Of a stretch of 64,000 nt of DNA, positions 9,656 through 18,493 are shown piece by piece (within the stretch, counting starts at the first letter, position 1; the number at the start of each line of letters is the position of its first letter). The DNA is from CANKHA01 sp963750965 (GTDB lineage Bacteria > Pseudomonadota > Alphaproteobacteria > Rhizobiales > Xanthobacteraceae): positions 52,464 to 116,463 of the forward strand of contig CAVVSK010000024.1 in the NCBI GenBank assembly GCA_963750965.1, in the 5' to 3' direction. The translations under genes were made by a program, and so were the position numbers. A model generated the notes under the pieces. The model saw only the letters and a list, made by a program, of their open reading frames with translations. It searched no databases and had not been told where the DNA came from.

Positions 9656-9952
9656 TCAATTGGTCTTTTCGATCTTAGGGTTATCGATCGTGGTCCCTTG
9701 CTGGCAAATCGAGGCTGCCGCAATCGTACCGGTGACCTTGATGCGGTCACCTGTTTTGAACTCCGCCAGCGCGCCCACCCGGCGCATTGTATAGATCACG
9801 CCGTCATCGCCTTGCATGGCGCGGCATTCGACACCGGCGTCGGTTAGTGTTCCCGCCACGGTTATGCTGCGGGCCGATTGCGCATGAACCGGCATACCGA
9901 CAAGCGTGCATGACAGTAAGGTGACCGCGAACACGGGTCGCAGTTGAATCAT
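9656..9952 (-). CDS. small exported protein, DUF5818-like
   Basis: 98 aa with a signal peptide (cleavage after MPVHAQ). The mature part reads as a small OB-like beta protein: VAGTLTDAGVECRAMQGDDGV, then GDRIKVTGTIAAASICQQGTTI with two Cys. This agrees with the DUF5818 pattern (G-t-l-eGveCpal-dG... GD.v.v.G...siC.qGt). Its ATG overlaps the TGA of the upstream small gene (ATGA), so it is translationally coupled to the HlyD-synthase operon. Function unknown. Confidence 0.75.
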   Translation of the reverse strand: MIQLRPVFAVTLLSCTLVGMPVHAQSARSITVAGTLTDAGVECRAMQGDDGVIYTMRRVGALAEFKTGDRIKVTGTIAAASICQQGTTIDNPKIEKTN

Positions 9953-10308
9953 TCCGCACCCTCCTGCCGGTGCCGTTTGATATCGGTATTCCAGTTCAGT
10001 TCGCCTGTTGCGCTGTCAAAGAAGCACGAGGCCGGTGTAGCGCTTGCCAGCAGCAGCGGTATTTCAGGATTGCCGACGGAGGACTTGGCGTCAACCTTAA
10101 CTCCGCAGTGCCTATGCTATCGCGCGCCAAGTCGCGTTCTAGGAATACCTCTGACGGCAGAGACTTCAGCCGCGCGACTTCATCGAAACGCCCAAAAACG
10201 TTAGACGCGCTATGGCTGCTGCTACCGTAGATGACGCCGAGCTCCGGCTCGCCCGAAAACTGAACGGTGGCATCCGCTTCTTCGTGCGGCGCCGCGCATG
10301 GGTCACGC
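9949..10308 (-). pseudogene. hypothetical small protein between the GT2 synthase and the DUF5818 gene, frame interrupted
   Basis: Two adjacent frames look coding and join into one product of roughly 115 aa. The upstream part contains QFSGEPELGVIYGSSSHSAS and VARLKSLPSEVFLERDLA. The downstream part contains NPEIPLLLASATPASCFFD and GELNWNTDIKRHRQEGAE, ending in a TGA that overlaps the next gene's ATG. The frames join if one A is added to the run near 10097-10100. The start is unclear; it lies just after or within the end of the synthase gene. I do not recognise the family. The coupling and compact spacing suggest a role with the synthase, but this is inference. Confidence 0.5.
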
Positions 10309-12450
10309 CTAGGCGGCGATCGAGCGGCGACGTGGGACGAGGTCGGTGATTTTTTGCTCCTGCAACCGCGGCGGAACAACCAGACTTTCGGGAGGAAGCT
10401 TTTCGGTTTGCATCGCAGGCTGTGTCGCAGCCGGCACTGGCTCTGGTGCCGCGGCTAAGGGCTCTACCGGGAGTTCCGCACGCGTCGTCCAGATGCTGCC
10501 GAGCATCGCCAGGGTTGCGGACCACGTCGAGACATTGACGGCAGTGGCGTCAAACCCTGAGGTGAACAGTTTGCGGATCAATAGATCACGCTCCACGGTT
10601 TCCTCTAGTGCGAACTTAACCGCAAGGAAATCTCCGGTCTGCCGCACGACAATGCCGGGAACAAACCCGACCTCACTGATGAAGAGCCGTATTCGCTCGC
10701 CCGCTTGCAGCGTCAATTGGCGCTCGAAATCAGGTTTAATAGCTGTCCCCGAAAGCGACATGTCTCTCACGCGGCCGGACGAAAGCGCACCGGCTGCGCT
10801 GAATATCCAGATCGGCTCAACGAATTCGAAGCGTTCTTCATCGCGCCGAGCGGGTGCCTGCAATGTCGTCATGCAGGTAAGAAAGAACACAACGATATTG
10901 TTTGCCGCCCAAAAAGCCACGATGGGAAGGACCGCTCCTTCTGCTATCTGCCAGGCCGGCAACGCGTTGATGACCAACCCCCCGACGGTCAACATCATCA
11001 ACGCAGCCACACTCCAAAAGATGCCCCGCGCATAGTCGGCGTCCCGCGCGCTGCTACCTTTCGGCGTGACCTTAAACAGATGGCCACGCGGTTTTATTAG
11101 CGTGAGCAGAACTGTCGGGAGGATTTTAAAGCTCTGCAGCAATCCGAGCACCTGCGCGGCCAGCGGAAACAATTGACCGGGCGCATAAGCGCCAATGCCG
11201 CCATATACTGCGAGCATCGCCGGAATGAGATAGTAGATAACCTGGTCAACGTCGACTTGGGAAACCGGCGAGATGCCGGCCCACAGGAACATGATCGGCA
11301 CCAGCGCCGCAACCAATGATTGCAGGCCGATCGAAAGCCAGTGCGTCGGCAAGAACATGAGCCGCTTTATGAACGAAAGGTTGGCGCCGAGCGGTCCCTC
11401 GCGCAGAAATAGGATCTGAATTGCGCCTTGTGCCCAACGTTGGCGTTGGACGAAGAACGCGTCAACACTTTCGGGGGCAAGCCCCAAGGCGAGCCGCTCG
11501 CCCAAATAGCGCGTGACGTAACCCTTGCGCAGCAGCGCGAGGGTGAGCAGCATATCCTCCGTGACTGCTTCTGTCGGCAGCGCACCACCGATGGCATCGA
11601 GTGCCGCCCTTCGGGTGAGCGAATTGGACCCGCAGCAGAATGCAGCATCCCAGCCGTCTCGACTCGGCATGATTGCGTCAAAGAAAAAGCGCTGTTCGTC
11701 GGGGATAGCCTTGCGCATGGCAAGGTTCGTCTGCAGCGGGTCGTGATTGTAAAAGGTGTGCGGGCACTGCACGATGCCAACATTCCGGTCTGCAAAGAAA
11801 CCGATGGTGCGCATGAGGAAGTTGCGTTGCGGGGCGAAATCGGCGTCAAAAATGGCGAAGAATTCACCGCTGGTATGGGCAAGCGCATGATTGATGTTGC
11901 CGGCCTTCGCATGGCTGTTTTCCGCTCGCGTGAGATAGCCCGCGCCCTTAGCGGCGCAGTAGGCTTTTAGCCACGGCCGCCGCCCATCATCGAGCACCCA
12001 CACGCTTGCTTTCGGGTAGTCGAGACAGAGCGCCCCAATGATAGTCTTCTCCAACACCTCGATCGGCTCGTTGTAGGTTGGGATTAATATGTCAACCGAA
12101 GGTAGCTGATCGGGCGGCAGCGAGCGCATGCGCGCTTCGTGAACATCTGCTTCCGCCCTGCGATCCGTTGGCTTTAGAAACGTGATGTAGAGTAGCAGTT
12201 GGTCGGTGATGGCGAGGAGCTCGACAGCAAAGCAGAACCAGACCCAGCCTGTCTCGTACCATGCGCCACGCGCGGGCAGCACCGTTTGGAAGAAGCGCCA
12301 ATCCAGGTACCGAGCGATGACGAGCCAAACCACAGCAAATATGAAAAGGCGCGCCCAACTTCGTTCGCGTGGCAAGAGCGGACCAAGGGCGTAGACAAGG
12401 CCCACGACGAGCAGCGTTGGCGCGAAAAGCCCGAGGGAATCGCTGTCCAA
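10309..12450 (-). CDS. BcsA-like family 2 glycosyltransferase with C-terminal PilZ domain (beta-glucan synthase-like)
   Basis: 713-aa processive membrane glycosyltransferase. N-terminal membrane helices are followed by the GT-A domain with D154DG, D202AD, TED (297-299) and the QRQRW motif (335-339) typical of cellulose-synthase-type enzymes. More membrane helices follow at 370-530. A PilZ-type module comes next, with RxxxR at 536-540 and D563MSLSG, the c-di-GMP-binding signature, so activation by c-di-GMP is expected. The start is a TTG 2 bp after the HlyD stop. No BcsB, BcsZ or BcsC is present. The partner is an HlyD-like adaptor, as in the BgsB-BgsA mixed-linkage beta-glucan synthase of Sinorhizobium. 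The product, cellulose or another beta-glucan, cannot be told. Confidence 0.88.
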   Translation of the reverse strand: MDSDSLGLFAPTLLVVGLVYALGPLLPRERSWARLFIFAVVWLVIARYLDWRFFQTVLPARGAWYETGWVWFCFAVELLAITDQLLLYITFLKPTDRRAEADVHEARMRSLPPDQLPSVDILIPTYNEPIEVLEKTIIGALCLDYPKASVWVLDDGRRPWLKAYCAAKGAGYLTRAENSHAKAGNINHALAHTSGEFFAIFDADFAPQRNFLMRTIGFFADRNVGIVQCPHTFYNHDPLQTNLAMRKAIPDEQRFFFDAIMPSRDGWDAAFCCGSNSLTRRAALDAIGGALPTEAVTEDMLLTLALLRKGYVTRYLGERLALGLAPESVDAFFVQRQRWAQGAIQILFLREGPLGANLSFIKRLMFLPTHWLSIGLQSLVAALVPIMFLWAGISPVSQVDVDQVIYYLIPAMLAVYGGIGAYAPGQLFPLAAQVLGLLQSFKILPTVLLTLIKPRGHLFKVTPKGSSARDADYARGIFWSVAALMMLTVGGLVINALPAWQIAEGAVLPIVAFWAANNIVVFFLTCMTTLQAPARRDEERFEFVEPIWIFSAAGALSSGRVRDMSLSGTAIKPDFERQLTLQAGERIRLFISEVGFVPGIVVRQTGDFLAVKFALEETVERDLLIRKLFTSGFDATAVNVSTWSATLAMLGSIWTTRAELPVEPLAAAPEPVPAATQPAMQTEKLPPESLVVPPRLQEQKITDLVPRRRSIAA

Positions 12451-12452
12451 AG

Positions 12453-13739
12453 CTAGTTGCTCTTTTGAGCGTTGGCGGCAGTCTCGATGGCTCCGCCAAA
12501 CAACCGGCGGACAATCTGGCTGAGATCGCCGAGAAAGCCGAATTGCCGCGGAAACCGAACCTCGGCGAGGCGGCCAATGTTGCAGAAGCTGTTCTGCTGC
12601 GACTCTTGCTGCTGAAGCTCGATTTCGACCGTTACGCTATTGGGATGAGGAACCGGAACCTGCGCTGCCAGCAGTCGGTCATCGGTGCGCGCGGCCGAGC
12701 CGCGCACTTGTCGCACGATGCCCGGGCGCCATTCGTCACTGCCAATAAGGCGTACGCTTGCTGTGTCGCCGGCCTTTGTTCGTTCAAATTCCCGCTCGGG
12801 AAGCTCGACGGCGACGAACCGGCGTTCGCAGCTGGCGAGATCGAGCAGGGTCTGCCCCTCCGTCACTGTCGAGCCGGGACTCGCGGCCACTGCCCAGACG
12901 ACGTGGTTTGCCGGCAGAAAAAGATCGACTTGGTTGAGACGATGAAGCCGCTCGCGTTCTTCCGTAATCTCCGCCCCGAGTTTCGCCGAGCGCGAGCTTT
13001 CCTCCAGGATCTGTATTTCAAGCTCCTGCCGACGCAGGACCAACCGGTCGCGCTGCTGTTGCGAGTAGGGACTATCATTTGCACCGTCGCGCAAAAACAC
13101 GCCCTCCTTCGCAGAATCCAATTCGACCTGCAGTCGCCGCAGCCGCGCTTCGGCCATCTCGCAGCGGGTGGAAACCGCTTGTTGTGAGGCGTGCGCCTCC
13201 GCAGTCCGGATTTGTGATGCCAAGCCCCTTTCGACCAGTTGCTCCATGCGGGAGCCGACTTGTTGCCGTTGCCGGACCTCCGCGAGACAGCCCGCCCGTT
13301 CCGCCGCCGTCTCAATGGACTCTTGGGTGAGCCGCTCAGTCATGCCCTTGCGATAGGCCTGAATACGATTAGTGAGATCGCGATCGAAGTCAGTGATCTC
13401 GGCGAGTTGGCGACGCGCGAGCTGGGCACGTTCTTGCGCCATTGCTTGCTGCCGCTCGAGATCGAAAATATGCCGGCGGTCAGGCGAGAGCGCAGCAACG
13501 AGCGGCACGTTCGCCGCCTCCTTAATAAGGTCGCCCTTGTTGGGAAGATCCCGAGTCAACCGGCCGGCGATCGGCGCCGCGACGCGGACCAGTTCGGCGT
13601 TGACAAAGGCCGAGGGCGCCACCCGGTAGGCCAAGTACGGAACAAACGTCCAGACGGCGGCCAAGATGAGTATGGAGGCCAGCGCCAGGCGAACCGGTCG
13701 CCTGCGGACTAAGGATTGCCAGTGATCCGAATGGCTCAT
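12453..13739 (-). CDS. HlyD-like membrane fusion/adaptor protein partnered with the synthase
   Basis: 428 aa from the ATG at 13739 (MSHSDHW), which precedes a basic stretch and the single membrane helix RLALASILILAAVWTFV; the longer open frame upstream adds a non-conserved tail. A first biotinyl-lipoyl half (VRVAAPIAGRLTRDL) is followed by a long coiled-coil hairpin (about 100-270). The second half (WAVAASPGSTVTEGQTLLDL) is followed by the beta-barrel. Its layout is like HlyD-family efflux adaptors and BgsB of rhizobia. The stop is 2 bp before the synthase start, so the two are translated together, probably forming a synthesis-export complex across the periplasm. Confidence 0.86.
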   Translation of the reverse strand: MSHSDHWQSLVRRRPVRLALASILILAAVWTFVPYLAYRVAPSAFVNAELVRVAAPIAGRLTRDLPNKGDLIKEAANVPLVAALSPDRRHIFDLERQQAMAQERAQLARRQLAEITDFDRDLTNRIQAYRKGMTERLTQESIETAAERAGCLAEVRQRQQVGSRMEQLVERGLASQIRTAEAHASQQAVSTRCEMAEARLRRLQVELDSAKEGVFLRDGANDSPYSQQQRDRLVLRRQELEIQILEESSRSAKLGAEITEERERLHRLNQVDLFLPANHVVWAVAASPGSTVTEGQTLLDLASCERRFVAVELPEREFERTKAGDTASVRLIGSDEWRPGIVRQVRGSAARTDDRLLAAQVPVPHPNSVTVEIELQQQESQQNSFCNIGRLAEVRFPRQFGFLGDLSQIVRRLFGGAIETAANAQKSN

Positions 13740-13969
13740 TTCTTGCCCGGTTTCTAACCAACTGCCCAACCTTTCATTTGGTACCGCGGTGCAGTAAACA
13801 GGCGATAAAATGACATGGCTTCCAGCCAATTAATTTACTCGCTAAGCTTTGATTGATAGGGGGTTTTGCGTGGCGGCGGGTGCCTAGCAGCTTGCCGCAA
13901 TGCCTGGACTGTCACGCGCTACTCAAACCGCAAATACCACGGTTGCATCAAGCCGCAGAACCATGCCGC

Positions 13970-14653
13970 CTAAAAGCGATGGCGAATGCCGGCGGTTACA
14001 TACTGCACGCCACCCGCGGTATTTCCAAACATGTCACCGAAAATCGGATGATTTTCACCCCACCATTCGGAGCCGCCAGACCGATGATGAATGCGAAACA
14101 CCAGTTCCTGCTCAGGGGCTGAGGGCAGAGCAAAAGTGATTTCCGGCGAGAAGTAATGAAGCGCGTTAGAACCTTTGCCGTTTCCACTCTGGAGAATTTC
14201 GTAATTCGGCACGCTCGATGCGTAATTTACACCAGTAGAAACCGCGACAGTCGTCTTCACTATGTGGTTCCAGGGAAAGTACTTCCACCGCAGGTAGACG
14301 GCCCCCCAGACTTCCGTTTCGTGCAGCGTACCGAAACGCTGGCCGAGCCCGGCCTCAGCTTCGAATCCAATGAGGCTATTGAAATCAAATAACTCGAAAG
14401 AGAATGTGCCGCCCAGGAAAAAGCCCTTGCTAAATTCATAACCCCAGGGTGGGGTGAATTCTCCGCGCACCCCAAACACCTCTTCCATGCTGGTCTCGAG
14501 CTGGATGCCAGCCAGGACGGTGGCTGCGCAGCGGCCGGAGCAGGCCGAGGTTATGGAATTCGGGAAACTGTCGGCGTGCGCGGGGCCGGCCCAGTGGCGG
14601 GTAGTGAGGCCGATCAGAAGTAATGCAACGAAGGCGACGATGCGTGCAGACAT
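13970..14653 (-). CDS. predicted outer-membrane beta-barrel protein
   Basis: 227 aa with a signal peptide (cleavage about residue 28, GPAHADS) and alternating hydrophobic strands. The C-terminal TAGIRHRF ends in Phe, the usual barrel signature. Motifs such as ELVFRIHHRSGG.GWWGEN-like (IHHRSGGSEWWGENHP) recall the PagL-like lipid A deacylase fold (HHxS motif near the end), so an enzymatic barrel is possible; here the His pair is followed by R-S. It lies upstream of the HlyD-synthase operon on the same strand, with a 230-bp gap. Export partner or lipid A modifier are both inference. Confidence 0.65.
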   Translation of the reverse strand: MSARIVAFVALLLIGLTTRHWAGPAHADSFPNSITSACSGRCAATVLAGIQLETSMEEVFGVRGEFTPPWGYEFSKGFFLGGTFSFELFDFNSLIGFEAEAGLGQRFGTLHETEVWGAVYLRWKYFPWNHIVKTTVAVSTGVNYASSVPNYEILQSGNGKGSNALHYFSPEITFALPSAPEQELVFRIHHRSGGSEWWGENHPIFGDMFGNTAGGVQYVTAGIRHRF

Positions 14654-14977
14654 TATTCACCGCTTCCCGACTGCTTATCCCAAAGCTAGCAGATCCAAAC
14701 CGTTGGCGGGGGGAAAATTTCGCTTTCCAATCCCCGAAAACGTGAACAGTTGCAGGTGGATCGACTGCCGAGCACGGGCTCACGCCGCCCCCCATCAGCG
14801 TGGCCAAGATGGGGCCAGCTTCGACTAGGGCGAAGGGCACCCCGATGCGGCTGCGCGGCTGAGCTTCGGGTTATGGCCAAGGACGGTACCAAACCGATAT
14901 TTCTAGAGCGGGTTCAGTTGGATTGGGAAGCATTACCCTAAATAGCCGCTCTGCGCTCTGGCCAGATCATCATATTC
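14654..14977 (-). other. intergenic region between nitrilase and outer-membrane protein genes
   Basis: 324 bp upstream of the barrel-protein gene. No convincing coding frame or hairpin terminator was seen; it probably holds that gene's promoter. Confidence 0.4.
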
Positions 14978-15919
14978 CTACGAATCGCGAAATTGCACCG
15001 GTAGGTGTTCGCGCCGATCAACCGAAAATGAGAATATATCGGGGCGGGAGTAGTGACCACAAACGTCCAGGGATCTTCGCGCGCGCCGCGCCATCTCCTT
15101 GTCGATTTCGGCGTACAGAATTGCCGTATCCCGGTTCAGCGGGCCGGCCGCGATAGCGCCGCTCGGCTTAACTACTACCGCCCCGCCGTCATTGATCCAT
15201 TCGTTAGGATCAAACAGTTTGTCAGAGTCAGGGAAATCTGTCGGAATGTCGCTTCCCCGCAAAGCAGTCGCGGTGCTGATGACCCAGCATCCCGCTTCGC
15301 GCGCGATGTGGCGCATTGAGGCCACCCAGCTCTCGCCACTGTCCCAAGTAGGCGCAACGTAAATATCGATTTCCTGGGCACAGAGTGCATAACGAGCAAG
15401 CGGCATATAGCTTTCCCAGCAGATGAGCGCGCCAAGTCGACCCGCCGGCGTGTCCACGACCTTCAGCCCGCTCGCGTCACCCATCCCCCAAACCATCCGC
15501 TCAGGGTTGGTCGGCATGAGCTTGCGATGCCGGTTCAGAATTCTTCCGTTTGGTCCAATGATGACGACTGTATTGAACAGGGTCGTGCCAGTGAACCGGC
15601 TGTCCAACTCATTTAATCCAAGTACGACGGTAACGTTGTGCTTGGCAGCGGCATCAAGAACAGGCTGCAAGTCACCGCGCGCGAGGTCCACCGAGTTTTG
15701 CCGAAGGCGCGCATGGATCTCGCCGCAAAGGGCCATGTCCCCGCCAGGACGAAGACGCCAGATCCAAGTTGGGTAGCCGGGAATATAGGCTTCTGGAAAG
15801 ACGAGAAGAGAAGCGCCTTCCCCGGCCGCTTCATCGATCTGCTCCAGCACTTGATTGATCGTCTTCTCACGGTCCAGGAAAACGGGAGGCCTCTGGATGA
15901 CCGCAATCTTAGTTTTCAT
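14978..15919 (-). CDS. carbon-nitrogen hydrolase, nitrilase family
   Basis: 313-aa nitrilase. The catalytic triad is visible: Glu43 (VFPEAYIPGYP), Lys133 (NRHRKLMPT) and Cys167 (LICWESYMPLARYAL). The CWE sequence after Cys and the FPEAYIPGYPTW loop are typical of true nitrilases (nitrile to carboxylic acid and ammonia) rather than amidases. Cytosolic, no signal peptide. It stands alone on the minus strand with no nitrile-pathway neighbour, so its substrate (aryl, arylacetyl or aliphatic nitrile) is not predictable. The ATG at 15919 begins directly at the fold (MKTKIAVIQRPPV). Confidence 0.93.
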   Translation of the reverse strand: MKTKIAVIQRPPVFLDREKTINQVLEQIDEAAGEGASLLVFPEAYIPGYPTWIWRLRPGGDMALCGEIHARLRQNSVDLARGDLQPVLDAAAKHNVTVVLGLNELDSRFTGTTLFNTVVIIGPNGRILNRHRKLMPTNPERMVWGMGDASGLKVVDTPAGRLGALICWESYMPLARYALCAQEIDIYVAPTWDSGESWVASMRHIAREAGCWVISTATALRGSDIPTDFPDSDKLFDPNEWINDGGAVVVKPSGAIAAGPLNRDTAILYAEIDKEMARRARRSLDVCGHYSRPDIFSFSVDRREHLPVQFRDS

Positions 15920-16473
15920 TTCACTCTCCGGCTAAACGATTGCTGCAATCACTTGTGCGGATTCGTCTGGGAACAGCGTCGCCATCGGATCCCGTGCTGC
16001 AAACTAAAATCGGCCATAGCCGCAGGCTTGCGCTCCTTCTGTCCCCGCTCCGCAGGCCCGCCACAGAATTAAGGTTTACCCGCTTTTGTTGGCAGAGATA
16101 AGGAGCAGAGGTGATCACCCGACGCTGATCGGGATCGTGCCAGTGTGTGCAGGCGCCCAAAACGAACGTAGCTGTACCGAACCCACCACGATTTCTCCTG
16201 TTTGGCCAGGGCAGTCCCCCTCTCCCACCCTTGGGATGCAGAGGAAGCCGCAAGGCAATCGGTTCTGCCTCCTTTTCCTTTGATCCTAAACCAACGTGGG
16301 TGATATGGTTCGGCGTGGTGTCGGAAACCCCGCAACCGCGCTATGCAAGTCCCCGATCGAAGTAAGCTCGCGGCGTAGGGGTGCGGACACCGCCCATGCC
16401 CAGTATTCGGCGAACCGATCCTTTTTGAGAGGTCGGCAGCGTCGGTCAGGCTACCAATACCTACGAGGCTTCC
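15920..16473. other. intergenic region between divergent nitrilase and glycosyltransferase genes
   Basis: 554 bp with several short open frames on both strands, none with a recognisable product or good start context. It presumably carries the two divergent promoters. I see no RNA gene or repeat in it. Confidence 0.4.
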
Positions 16474-17484
16474 TTGCCGACCCTGTCGATCTGTATACCA
16501 ACGTACAACCGATCGCGGTGTCTGGCGGAGCTACTGGACAGCATCCTCGCGCAAAACATGCCCGAGATTGAAGTTGTCGTCAGCGACGACGCCTCGCCAG
16601 ACGATACGGAAGCTGTCGCTGCGAGCTACCAGGGCAAGATCGCGCGTTATAAATTCATTCGGCAGCCGGAGAATATCGGGCTCGATCGCAATTTCCTGGC
16701 CGTCATGGAAGCGGCCAGCAGCGACTATATCTGGCTGATGGGCGACGACGACCAGCTGGAACCAGATGGCGCGCGTCGGGTCATGGACGCGCTCGAACGC
16801 TGGGCGGGCATCTGTGGGTTGACAGTGGGAGTGATCGATTACGATCCGGAAATGCGCCGACCCGTCGGAGTGCGCGCGATGCCGGCCACCCAACGCATGG
16901 AAGGTGTCGGTAACGTCTTTAGTAAGATTTCGGAGTTGCTGGGCTTTATGTCCGCGCTCGTCGTCGATCGGGAGAAGTGGCAGAGCATCATTCGCGAAGG
17001 GTCTGCGCGCGGCTACGAGAATTACTATGTGCAGGTCTACGTCGTGGGTCGGATCATTGAGCGTTATGGCAGTTGGGGCATCGTGCAGGAGTCGTGCGTA
17101 CGCTTTCGCACGAGCAACGACCAATTGCTAGGTAAGTTTGGTTGGCGCAAACGCCTCGAGATCGACGTGATCGCCTACGATCAGATTGCCGACGGGTTAT
17201 TCGCGCAGGATCGGGATTCTTGGCGCGCTATGCGTCAGCGCGTATTCGACACGCATGTCATGGCGCGGCTGGTGAATGCTAAGACCCAGCGCGGTCCGAC
17301 GCCGGGACTCTTGCCTGCAGCTACGTTTCTGTTTCGCCGCTACGGAAGCATGCCGTCGTATTGGACGAAAGCCTTACCCACGCTGCTCGCACCAAAGTGG
17401 ATGATTCGAAATGCACGCACAGCGTACCAACGGTTTTCGAAGTCTTCCGGCTCCGCGCGAGCCAGGAAACTATCGACCAACTGA
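16474..17484 (+). CDS. family 2 glycosyltransferase
   Basis: 336 aa with a GT-A fold at the N-terminus: LSICIPTYNRSRCLAELLDS, VVSDDASPDDT and the DxD-type site LMGDDDQLEPDG (about residue 88-99). No membrane segment is obvious, so it probably acts on lipid-linked sugar at the cytoplasmic face. It starts at TTG 16474 right at the fold. It marks the left edge of the polysaccharide locus. Donor and acceptor sugars are unknown. Confidence 0.9.
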   Translation: MPTLSICIPTYNRSRCLAELLDSILAQNMPEIEVVVSDDASPDDTEAVAASYQGKIARYKFIRQPENIGLDRNFLAVMEAASSDYIWLMGDDDQLEPDGARRVMDALERWAGICGLTVGVIDYDPEMRRPVGVRAMPATQRMEGVGNVFSKISELLGFMSALVVDREKWQSIIREGSARGYENYYVQVYVVGRIIERYGSWGIVQESCVRFRTSNDQLLGKFGWRKRLEIDVIAYDQIADGLFAQDRDSWRAMRQRVFDTHVMARLVNAKTQRGPTPGLLPAATFLFRRYGSMPSYWTKALPTLLAPKWMIRNARTAYQRFSKSSGSARARKLSTN

Positions 17485-17557
17485 GCGATTGTGTGGCGCG
17501 GACTGGCAACCTTGCACGGCATTACCTGTCTGACAAAGGCGTGGGGTTCGTGGAGAC

Positions 17558-17653
17558 TTAAAGGTCTTGCGGGGTACGAAGATAAAACGCTACGCACATA
17601 CCTAGGACAGCGACGGTTACCGCCAGATACAGGACCAATTCCTCGCTGGTCAT
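17558..17653 (-). CDS. possible 31-aa single-pass membrane peptide
   Basis: ATG at 17653 with GGAG about 9 nt upstream, and one hydrophobic helix (LVLYLAVTVAVLGMCVAFYL) flanked by MTSEE and RTPQDL. It is short, but the helix design and ribosome-binding site suggest a real small protein. Not recognised; could be chance. Confidence 0.4.
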   Translation of the reverse strand: MTSEELVLYLAVTVAVLGMCVAFYLRTPQDL

Positions 17654-17706
17654 TAAGAGCCACTCCGGAGGCTTCGGGTCCCGCGCAAATTGCTGGGTAA
17701 AAAGGC

Positions 17707-17904
17707 TTACCGTTTGCCAAGAGAGCTGGCTTGCGGCGTCTCGTAAACAATGTCGGGCTTGCTGTTTTGCTCGGCGACATCGGCCAACCGCAAATAGCTT
17801 TGGGCCATTAATTCGTAGTCAGCTCGCGCACCCGGGTCTGTTTCCCGCGCCGCCCTGATCAACAATTGCGCTGCCTTGAGGCGAAGTTGATCGCCAGAGC
17901 TCAT
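17707..17904 (-). CDS. small conserved-looking alphaproteobacterial protein
   Basis: 65 aa from the ATG at 17904 (MSSGDQLRLKAAQLL); a longer start at 17940 is also open. Mostly helical with a TPR-like look: ARADYELMAQSYLRLADVAEQNS, then DIVYETP. Similar short proteins with 'YLRLA..AE.N...D.VYETP' are familiar in Bradyrhizobium-like genomes. Function unknown. Confidence 0.6.
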   Translation of the reverse strand: MSSGDQLRLKAAQLLIRAARETDPGARADYELMAQSYLRLADVAEQNSKPDIVYETPQASSLGKR

Positions 17905-18122
17905 CTGCGAATCGCGTCCTTCGGAGCGAATTTCGTACAACTCACATTCTTACATCCTTACAATTGCTCCGAAAACGTTAAGCAAATCTTAACGCTTCGC
18001 CCCTCTATCGCTCCAGGTTGCGCGTACGGCTGAATTACCTGCGGTCGTCTCAATCGAATCGAAGAGATACGGGCAAATGTGAGAGTGCAGCAGGTGGAGC
18101 GAAGATCGCCACGAGGCGGTAA

Positions 18123-18254
18123 TTAATCAGCGTACCGCGTTACGGGTACGACAATCGTCGCAGCAATAGTTACAACCACTACGATCACGACCATCAGAGA
18201 GAGTTTGCTCTCTTGATGAGCGGCTTTGTCCTCTACGGCTTTTTGCCATGGCAC
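18123..18254 (-). CDS. possible 43-aa single-pass membrane peptide
   Basis: GTG at 18254. Charged N-terminus (WQKAVEDKAAHQESKLS), then a strong hydrophobic helix (LMVVIVVVVTIAATIVVPV) ending in TRYAD. The overlapping frame gives a Cys/Arg-rich sequence with no helix, which I judge the shadow. Weak ribosome-binding site; low confidence. Confidence 0.38.
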   Translation of the reverse strand: MPWQKAVEDKAAHQESKLSLMVVIVVVVTIAATIVVPVTRYAD

Positions 18255-18493
18255 TCTTTTTGTTGCTGTGACGAAGCCACGAGGTCAGCGGCGCTGAGCG
18301 CAGAAGAACTAGCGTCGCGCAAGGTGATCGACTATATCCAGGGCAATAAGACCCTTTGGAAAGCCGGGCGCTGGTCCGGCTTGCGAGTGAGGGCAGTTGA
18401 TGGCATTCAAGCTCGACGCCTTTTGGCAACAATTGGAAACCCTCTTTCAGTCCGGCAGGGTGCAGTGGAAAATATGGGAGCCGACAAGGCGCA

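Noticed and set aside
16069..16335. 88-aa minus-strand frame in the nitrilase-GT2 gap
   Set aside because: Low-complexity, several competing frames, no family signs.
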